Below, piece after piece: positions 55,530 to 64,000 of a stretch of 64,000 nt of DNA. A program made the translations under genes and the position numbers. The DNA comes from Limanda limanda (taxonomy: Eukaryota > Chordata > Actinopteri > Pleuronectiformes > Pleuronectidae). The notes below the pieces were generated by a model that saw only the letters and a program-made list of their open reading frames with translations, did no database searches and was not told the DNA's origin. Positions within the stretch are counted from its first letter, which is position 1. Each line of letters starts with the position of its first letter. The stretch is from contig NC_083638.1 of NCBI RefSeq assembly GCF_963576545.1, forward strand, positions 4,554,659 to 4,618,658, in the 5' to 3' direction.

Positions 55530-58500
55530 CCAACCTGCCTCCTCCACCCTCCTCTCTGGATCTAACGCACATTAACTTCCAGCTCAGTCAGATTGGCTTA
55601 ATACATCCAGCGGCTCCGCGGGGAAATTACTCGCAAGCCGAGTACTGGCAGAACCTCCGTTTTGTTTTCCCCCTTAAAGACATATTACTTATGAATCAGA
55701 GGGGGAACTGGGGGAGGGGGGGAAAGACTTTTATTACAAAAGAGGGAAAGTTATCAGAAAAAGTAAAAGTGAGACTTTGGCACTGAGAAGTGGTGGTGGG
55801 TGGGTGGGGGGGCTGGGGCTAAGAGACTTGTAAAATCTATTTCAGCGTTTTCACCCGGGAGGTCGGAGGCTTTTTGAGATCAGACGGTAGCCCCCCCCCC
55901 GCCGGCCCACGTGTTAACACTTCTGCAAACAGGTGAGAGCACAGTGGAATGTCTGTGTTCCCGCTCTGTGCGGTGTCAGAGTTTCACGAGGTGACGCCGG
56001 GGATCTGCTTCCTGTGCTCAAAGTATCCACAGGCGCTGAAGGCTGCCGAGGCCCCGGGAACAGAGCTGCAGGTCGTGGTTCTCGTAGGGATGTGGAGTCG
56101 AATCAAGAAAGAAATTCATCATTAAACCACAAGTAAAAGACTCCTTTATGCTGCCTTTACAAAAAGAGACGACACATTGTACGACATGGTTGTGTTTGTG
56201 GTGAATTTGAAGTAAAGTCTGGGGCAGTCACGACCCCGGTTGTGACCCACAAGTAAATTAAGGATGCAAAAACTATTTCTGGCCAAAAAAAATGTAATTT
56301 ATGACCTAAAGACAGATTGTGAGGATTCAACAGTTCTTCATATCAAAGCATTTTCTATTAATCTCTAATAACTCATCTCCTTATCTTCTTCTAATAACTA
56401 CAAAAACATTTGTCCCCAGAGGGAAACGGCTTTAGGGATGTAAACATGTCTGTACACTTCTCATTCACCCAATTATTTAATGTTAATTTTGACTCCATGG
56501 GAAAAAGGGAACAAATCTAAACATGTAACCGAATATCAACCAAACACAGCTTTTGCACATTATGTTTACAACTGGTTTAACATTTAAAGGTCAGGCGCTC
56601 CCCAGTGAGCAAAGTGTCATTTCACTCTTCATACAGTCCAGGCCGTAAGTTCAGTGACACTCAGGATCATTCACTCTGTGCACAGTGAGCATATTGAACC
56701 TACGACCAAATTATCGCAGGTTTGCATTTATTTGATGGGGCAGATTGAGCGTGAAAGGGTGAGAGAGTGAACATGGGCTGAAGACTTGGGGCACTTCTTG
56801 ATATTGAAAATACCAGCGACATATGAAGTTCTCCAGCAAGAGGATGATGTTGTTCAGGTGAATTCTTTCATCGTGGCTGCTACAAAGCTAAAGTGAATCT
56901 CTGGCAACATAATGTGCAACTTAACATTTCACGACTTCTTCTCATGTGTGTTTAACTTCAAGGTCGTCTTCTTCTCCGAGCTTAGAAAGGGTATAATCAG
57001 AAGATTGTATGTTTTAACCTGTTAAGCAGCACCGGCTCACGGGCGGGCCGGTGCTGCCGATAAGCCTCAAACATTGTTATTATCAGAACTGCCTCGTACC
57101 GCTAGATACTGATGCAACATGTCATTAGAAAGCTAAGATTCTTCCGATTCAACTGATGTAAACCATTTCAAGATCCGATCACCACAGCCGGTACAATTAA
57201 CGTCTCAGTCAAGACACTAACACAAAAAAAACAATCACAAAGTCGACGTCTCTCACCTAAGAAGCATCATATTAATCCACAGATCGATAACATTCCAACC
57301 AAAACAGTCTTGGTACCAAAGGTCCAGACAATCCAATCCAGTAACATAATCAGTCCAAAACACACTATTACATCAAAGAATAGCCACAGTCAGCTGTTGC
57401 GTAATCTCAGCGCAGCCAGCATCAAGATGTAAACAACATGAAAGATGTTTATTTGTATACATTTTAAACCATATGACCGGTTTTGCCTCGACATGCCCTT
57501 AGGAAAAAATCTGTGAAATATTCATTTTCTGTGGTATTGTTATCAAATTTGAACCACGGCTAGTCAAGGCTTCATGCTCGGGTCCCAGTGTGTTTTCCTG
57601 CTCATAAGTCCCAGCTAGAGTCATCTGCAGGCATCTGTTTAACAAAAATTATTCAGGCGGAAATAAAAACCTTCTACTTCACTGTGTTCCAACTGCTATT
57701 ACTCAATGTCAGTAGCACTTAGACTGATTCTGACTGTTGGGGGGGGAAATTCAGAATGTTACCTTTCAAAGACACCAAGATCATGCATGTTCTCCAAATG
57801 GTTCAAGAACAGCTTTCAATTTACTTTCGGTACTCCTCAGACAGGCATTTTAGGCGAATCTCACCCGCTGCTTAAGAGGCTACAGTGAATGTAGCCTGAC
57901 ACTGGCAAGTTTTCCTCCTGGAAGTTTAACTCTAATGGCGGCTTGGGCTCTGTCTCTGAACCACGTTTGGAAGTTGAACTTCCTAAAAAAGATCTGGTAA
58001 TGAGAAGAAACAGCCTGAAGTGATTTTTCACTCTTTGTTTGATTAAAAGACTTAAATCCAGGAAGCTGGGAGTCCGAGCTGCAGGCGGCTGGAAGAGGCT
58101 CCTTCATGCTCGTGTTCGGTATTTGTATAAACTCTGATATGTAACTTCTCTTATACCGCAGGGGGGCCATTTTGTTTATGGCCCGGGCCGAGTAGACCAC
58201 CGCGTCTGTGTTCACAAGCTCGTTCCACCATGAGAGCTGTAACAGGTCAGAGCCGCTCCAGAGAAGCTTCTGTCATGGGTTGAGCCCCAGACGGAAAAAA
58301 AACGGCACTCTGGGGAACCACAGGCACCCATAAATATTCAAACCCGGAGAAGTTTATAGAGTTTGTCGTTAAGGATTTATGGTGGGCTGCAGAGGCGGTC
58401 ATGGGGCGGGGGGGCGGGGGGGTGGCGGCTGCGTTCTGGACTCCTTGCAGTGCCGGCGCTGCTGTGGAGAAAACGGAAATAAGTGTTAAGATTCAGTGAT

Positions 58501-58749
58501 GCAAACATCACACCCCTACCAGTGAGAAAGTAATTAAGTCTGGTGGCGTTGGGGGGGGGTTTAATATTCCTGTTGAGTTGTTGCATCATGGCGTCGGCCA
58601 ATTTCATTCTGCTCCATTACTTCCTGTCTCGTGAGGAGAACAGTTTTGTGGATTAGCATCTGTGTGGTGGTTCGAGGGGTTGAGAGGAAAACCACAGAAC
58701 ACCGGGTCGTCATGTTTCTCCAACGGATGATTCAACACTTGATCACTAT
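55528..58749. other. Intergenic, no gene recognised
   Basis: The part at 55570-55700 is repeat-free and TAAT-rich ('gattggcttaatacatccag'). A GC hairpin sits at 57030-57055. G-runs occur near 57738-57747 and 58404-58425. No ORF with recognisable domains. Confidence 0.35.
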
Positions 58750-58751
58750 TA

Positions 58752-59410
58752 GTCCAGGCAAAGTAGCGTTTTCCGACCGACTAATTGTAAAATAATTTTT
58801 TTCAGCATAGATTATTTCTATGAGGTGTCCAGAACAACATACTAAAAGTCCTAAGAAATCCTAGTTGAGGAAATATGTTTAATTCTCATCAATGTGCCAA
58901 TAAGGCCCGGCAACAATACGACCCAAAAAGACAATTTTTTTCCTTTACTCCTATCAAAATGAAACTTTACACAATGAAAGTAACCATGAAACGTAACATT
59001 TTTTGTATTACAAGTTTCTTTTGAAATGAATTTGACAAGCACATGAGCTCCACACTTATTGAATATGTCCTAATTTGCATAGGCAAACACCATTCATATG
59101 TATTACAAATACATACATAAATTCATTTTCAAAGAAACTTGTAATACAAAAAATGTTACGTTTCATGGCTACTTTCATTGTGTAAAGTTTCATTTTGATA
59201 GGAGTAAAGGAAAAAAATAGTCTTTTTGGGGTGTATCGTTGCCGGGCCTTATTGGCACATTGATGAGAATTAAACATATTTCCTCAACTACGATTTCTTA
59301 GGACTTTTAGTATGTTGTTCTGGACACCTCATAGAAATAATCTATGCTGAAAAAAATTCTTTTACAATTACTTCTATTTTTGGCTCCAAAATGGGCTACT
59401 TTGCCTGGAC
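58752..59410. mobile_element. Near-palindromic DNA transposon derivative
   Basis: 659 bp. Ends 'gtccaggcaaagtagc' and 'gctactttgcctggac' are perfect inverted repeats flanked by TA on both sides. The arms pair at about 90% by eye over most of ~330 bp each ('cagcatagattatttctatg' in both; 'ccaataaggcccggcaac' in both). A foldback or two fused half-elements of a TA-targeting type, possibly Tc1/mariner-like; superfamily not certain. No coding domain. Confidence 0.85.
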
Positions 59411-59412
59411 TA

Positions 59413-61679
59413 TATGGCCTCCGCTCTCACATCACGTTTGGAAAACATTGTTATTATGATTCCTGGGAATATCTGTCTCTGAGGGTGGATACCTCCGCCT
59501 CGGCCATTTCGAAGCTGTACCTCCCATTAAGTATCTAGACTGTGGCCGGCCACCATATTGTTATCTGTGCTACCACAGTTTTATATTGCACCAGTTCTCC
59601 CAATAACTAAAGAGATCTCTAACGTGGTGTTTCGCTCCACTAGTGCTGCATTGTGTGTGTGTATGTGTTGCTGTTTGCAACGTGCTGACTTGTGCTTCCA
59701 TCCATAAAGTTGTTACCGTCCACGCAGACAGTCGGACCTCATGGTTTCAGCTGCACCTGTGCTCACACCCGCAAGTGGCTTTCAATGCAGTTCCTCCTTT
59801 ACTTGTGATCTGGTGCTTGATGGCAACATTGTATAGAAACCTGTTTAATGGTGTTTCATGAAAAATAACCAACAAACACACAAAAAGCTTCTTGGTGGAG
59901 GAAAAACTTTTATTAACACATTAAAGTAAAAAGAACTAATAAAGCGTGATATCACCTTTTAAAAGATGAAAAGCGAATAAATACAAGCAGTGGTAATTGT
60001 TCCCATTGATTCTTTAGTGTTGGTACTAAAAAGAAAAAAGGGAACATGATATGTTCAGCTCTTGTTTCTGTGTAATTGCGGGAACCACTTTTAACTTTTG
60101 CGGAACACCGTGGGTTCGGGTCAGCGAGTTTCACAACCGGCTTTTCACGCCCATGCAAACTCGCCACAACCACATGATGCTTTAACTAATACCCAACAAA
60201 ATGACCACTTCATCTCTCATTTCACACCCACTTCTTTGCTCATCTCTCTACTTCCCCTTTCTCGTTTCTCCTTTTCGTCTCCTTCCTTTCCCTCTCATCT
60301 GCGTCCTCCGAGCCTCTGTTCGACCTCAGCTTCCCTTTTTTTTTATTTTTGCACCGCTCGCCCTCTGCTGTGTCATTTCAAGTCTACGCCACAACCAAGC
60401 TCCGTTGCGACAGCGTCATTTCTCTTGTAAAACTCTTGAGTCATCTGTGTCGCCACATCACGCCAAGATAATAGTCATTTCTAAAGGAAAAGGTCAAACT
60501 GACGCTGTGCTCTCCAAAGATATTTTCTCTATTTAGATAGTTCTGAAAGCTTTTAGGAAATCATTTTGCAGTGGCTGAATACAGATTGCTACCTGGCAAT
60601 GCTGATGTTACAGTGAGCAGCATGAGTGATGTGACCATCTCAGTGAGTGACAGGCAATTTATTAAAATAACTCCCTTCAAGACGCTGGATGTAACCTTTA
60701 ATGTCCCGGTGTCTTTCCTCTTATAGTCGTGTCTAAGCCTCTGTCTTTTCATGTGTATTAATATGAACTCATTGTGTGTGTAAATGTGTATTATCAATTA
60801 ATCTGTTTTATGATTTGTTTTAAATGAAATAGCCATTGCAAATTTTCCATATTCCTAGTTGGCCTCTAAAAGGAGCAAATTTAAATATTTAAACCCAAAC
60901 CATCAAAAGCAGCAATCCTTTAAATTAATAACTAACTTACATGTTAGTTTGAGTTAATTGCAGTGTATGTCTTAATGTTTTAATTAAAAGAAGCCACAGC
61001 CTTTATGTTCACAGACATGTTCGTCTGAGACAAGAGACACGTGTCAAAACCACCAGGGTTTTACTTCTTCTTCTTCTTCTTCCCACAAGCCGCACATCCT
61101 CGGCAGCGTCGTGTGATCCCACCAGCATCCCAATAAAAAGCAGGAAGCTTAATTTCCTATCCTGCCAGAGAATTGCTCATCCGTCCTCCCCTATCTTCAC
61201 AAGCACTCAGATTTAAATAAAAGAAGACGCAGAAACAAGGCCGATGTTACCAGAGAGTAAACAAGGCTGCCGTGTGAGGGATCCAGACGCATTTCTGCAA
61301 TATATAAAAGGGGAATTGTTGATGTCTATCTCTCTGTGACAGATGGGGTTACAATAAAAGCTGGGCCAAAAGGAGATGGGGGGGTTTGATACCAGCTCGG
61401 ATATATAAAAAAACAAAAACAATTTAGGAATGCGACAGGCATGTGCTGCTCCAGACGTCGCTTCCTCAGAGAGAATTCTCAGCATCTTAAGTACGGAAGC
61501 CTTGACATGTATTTGGTCTTTTGATGAAAGTTGTCAGACTCTTAACATAATATTCTCAATCACTAATATGTCTCTTTATACTGGAGACGTGTCTGTAGTA
61601 GAACTGTCATTAGTTAAATTATTTATTTATCGTGCAGACGTGTGCACATGTGTGTGTTTGTTTGTGATTCCACTCACAA
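59413..61679. other. Intergenic, no gene recognised
   Basis: A pyrimidine-rich stretch at 60220-60350 gives long open frames by composition only. A TTC run lies at 61065-61083. No domain or repeat family recognised. Confidence 0.4.
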
Positions 61680-61930
61680 ACCAATTAGCTCACTGGAGTT
61701 TGTTTGCTAACTGGCAGTTTGCTAAGAGGAAGCATCCATTTAAAATGAACCAGTATTTATCACACAAACACTGGACCAGTGCTGATTAAGGGCAACTGTA
61801 GAGATGTGTAATGGGTTAGCACCCGGAGCTGAAGGGAATTTACACTGCCGTGCTAAAGGTCTCATTTCATTACCAGTAGCGCTAATGGGACTAAAGAGGG
61901 CTGTTTTCTTATGTGTCATTAGTTTCTCTT
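61680..61930. promoter_or_regulatory. Candidate conserved non-coding element
   Basis: Repeat-free, balanced composition. Motifs include 'aaaccaattagctcac', 'gctgattaagggc', 'gtagcgctaatgggact' and 'tgtcattagtttctc'. The density of TAAT cores resembles developmental enhancers. Inference only. Confidence 0.3.
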
Positions 61931-62214
61931 ACACTCGCCCTGGTGTCTGAACACAGGAGAACTGAAAATAGACCTTTTCTGCTTCCTTTTGATTAATTTT
62001 TTTTTCCGTCTGCCAGCCCACGAGCGAATATAAGATATTTGATGTTGTTTCGCCGTCTGTCTCTCCTGCACCCACTCCTCCATCAGTTCTTTCACAAGCA
62101 ATCATGCACATATAGGAATGTGTACCCACACACTCTCCCTCTTAGTAACACACACATGCACACACGCACAAACCTTGGAGGGGAAAATGAGGCCGACCGC
62201 CCTCGTGAATTCGT

Positions 62215-62430
62215 ATTAAGGTGAGATTATTGGGACGTCAGCCCTTGCTTCTCGATGTCAATCATCGCACCTTATTTCAATTGCGATAAAAGCATTTCTT
62301 TTCAATCTGGCTCGAGGTCCAATTACTCGTGCACTTTACTCTGCATGTGGCAGTGAAATTTAGATTCTCAGACCAATCAGGTCAGCGACACATTTGGCTG
62401 TCAATCAGAATTGAATATGAGATGTCGATC
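62215..62430. promoter_or_regulatory. Candidate conserved non-coding element
   Basis: Repeat-free. Holds two TGTCAATCA sites ('gatgtcaatcatcg', 'ggctgtcaatcagaat') in the form of PBX/MEIS half sites, plus 'gaccaatcaggtc' (CCAAT) and 'ccaattactcgtg'. Inference only. Confidence 0.3.
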
Positions 62431-64000
62431 AGTACCTGCAGGAGTTTGACAGGTACCTCAGACTAAGAAGGACTCTACTTTCAGACCAGCCTCTGCTCCT
62501 GCCAGCTCATAATTTCTCCAAACATGCTGTCACTTATTCATAAAGGTTTGTGTATCCACCTCGAACCCCCTAATTAACGCCCAGGACCTCCAGAACACCT
62601 CAGTTCTAGAAACTATAAATTAAATAGGCCAAAACCCTCTGGTTCTAGACTCCAAAAACATACTTTTCATATTTCATATACACAGTGTGTCTTCGAAGTA
62701 GAAGAATTAAGATAATAATTATGAATTATCCTACGTACAAAGCTGTTAAAACACACATTGAAGTTAGAAGTGAACTTCTTTGCAGATGATGTCATAGTGT
62801 TGCTGCTGTTTTGGACTGGCAAAGGAGAAGTGATTTCTGGAAAAAGAAAATTGCAGTTTTATCTGGTTGTAACTAATATATCTTAAAGATGTGGTATCAA
62901 ATCGGTCCATAGATTTGCATGTTTGCTGACGCCCCAACTGGTATTTAAAGAGGCATTTTTAATGCTAGGGTTAGGGTTAGTATCCAAACCTAAAAACTAG
63001 GCTACTCAATGAAGACGTGTAGCTAAGTTATTCTTTTACATCTGCTGCCATGGTTTCATCTAAAAGTAGCTGGAGGTCTGACGGTTGTTCTCAACATAAT
63101 GAAACGATTCATAGAGTCAGTCTAGCATTTGATTTTGTAGTCATATCTGACTGTCTGAATGTAAACGTGCCACCTTAGGAACAGTGATTACAAGCCACAG
63201 TCTGTGCATCATACGCTGGGTTCAGTGCTTCAACACATCTTCACCTCTCATCCCAGGATTCTTTAGATTCAGATAAAAAACAGAAGAACAACAAAGGGCC
63301 TGTGCACATCTTCCTTCCTTTAAGTCCTCCCAGTCTGTCGGCCTCCATCTGTGTGCATGTCCATCAATAAGTCAACGCTACATCTGTGAGTTGCTGATAT
63401 ATTTATAGGGATTTCCTGAGGCTTCTCTCTGCATGTTGGATGTTTCCTAAGTGTGGCTGGGTGACATCTGACTCAGCCTAATGTTACATCTGAGTTATGC
63501 GTCCTGACTGTGGACTGTCTGATGACATTTGTCAGTATTTACTGTTGTAGGTAAACAAAGACTTCTCCCCCCCGACTGTGACTCCGAGTTGACAAGGGCA
63601 CAAAGAGTTCATCCTCTGTTTGTTGGGAGCATGAACCGGGGCCCAGTCAGACATGTACAGGCTGTGGCAGGTTGTCTTTGTTAAGGACGGGCTGATAGAG
63701 ACATGTCCCTGTGGATGTCAGAGGACAACTTCCCAGATGTGTCTGAGTGAAGTTGATTTTGTTGTTTTTATGTCCTCCCTCTCTGTCTTTCTCATTTCCT
63801 CCTCTGTCACAGCCCTGCTTTCTTTTTTTTATGTCCTCTCAGAGAGTGTACAGTATCACACAGTTAATAACAGCTTAGTGGGTTTGACCTGAGGAGGAAT
63901 CAGGGACATCTGTCACTTCAAGCTAACTCTGACAGGCTTTCCGATCTGTTTATTATCTGTCAAAGGTCTGGACTGATTCTGCAAGATAATATATATGAAA
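62431..64000. other. Intergenic to window end, nothing recognised
   Basis: About 1.6 kb. A short GGGTTA run near 62966-62982 is too small to be a telomeric array. No coding exon or repeat family recognised. Confidence 0.4.

Noticed and set aside
58851..59277. Two similar minus-strand ORFs (63 and 73 aa) sharing a peptide
   Set aside because: They come from the two mirror arms of the palindromic element at 58752-59410 and have no domain.
60098..60536. 110-111 aa plus-strand ORFs
   Set aside because: Leu/Ser/Pro/Phe-rich peptides from a pyrimidine-rich tract; open in two frames at once.
62966..62982. Interstitial telomeric repeat
   Set aside because: Only about two to three TTAGGG units, expected by chance.

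Overview
The window is vertebrate nuclear DNA, most probably from a ray-finned (teleost) fish. It has one intron-rich gene with canonical GT-AG splice sites, long AT-rich introns, dinucleotide and tetranucleotide microsatellites, and many fish-style repeats (hAT-type MITEs, non-LTR retroelement tails, '...GGATGGATGG' and 'CTCGGTGGAGGAATG' repeat families). There are no bacterial operons, rRNA genes or CRISPR arrays.

Only one host protein-coding gene can be supported: uaca (uveal autoantigen with coiled-coil domains and ankyrin repeats, also called nucling), on the + strand from 18381 to the stop codon at 36671-36673. Eighteen coding exons join in frame into 1369 codons plus stop. They encode about six ankyrin repeats (seven small exons), a linker and early coil (seven small exons), a 2.7-kb exon holding most of the coiled coil, and three short exons with the conserved C-terminus. 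The first coding exon, which in this family encodes a short N-terminus before the ankyrin domain, was not recognised. It most likely lies upstream of the window, so 1-18380 would be mostly intron 1. The 3' UTR probably runs to a polyadenylation signal at 39003.

The left flank (1-18380) holds a 245-bp direct duplication, two hAT-type elements (one keeping a BED zinc-finger exon), and old repeat fragments. The gene's introns hold a hAT MITE with a precise 8-bp target duplication, a 45-unit ATCT microsatellite growing from a retroelement tail, and a threefold ~480-bp tandem repeat that runs up to a splice acceptor.

The right flank (39026-64000) shows no convincing coding gene. It is a mix of near-palindromic transposons (40046-40501 and 58752-59410), a 380-bp inverted pair 1.9 kb apart, non-LTR remnants, and several low-repeat stretches rich in homeodomain-like motifs that could be conserved non-coding elements. 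This fits the gene-poor interval expected 3' of UACA in vertebrates, but conservation could not be tested here. I did not find a convincing undescribed biological system; the best leads are repeat architectures and a recurring motif in the UACA coil.
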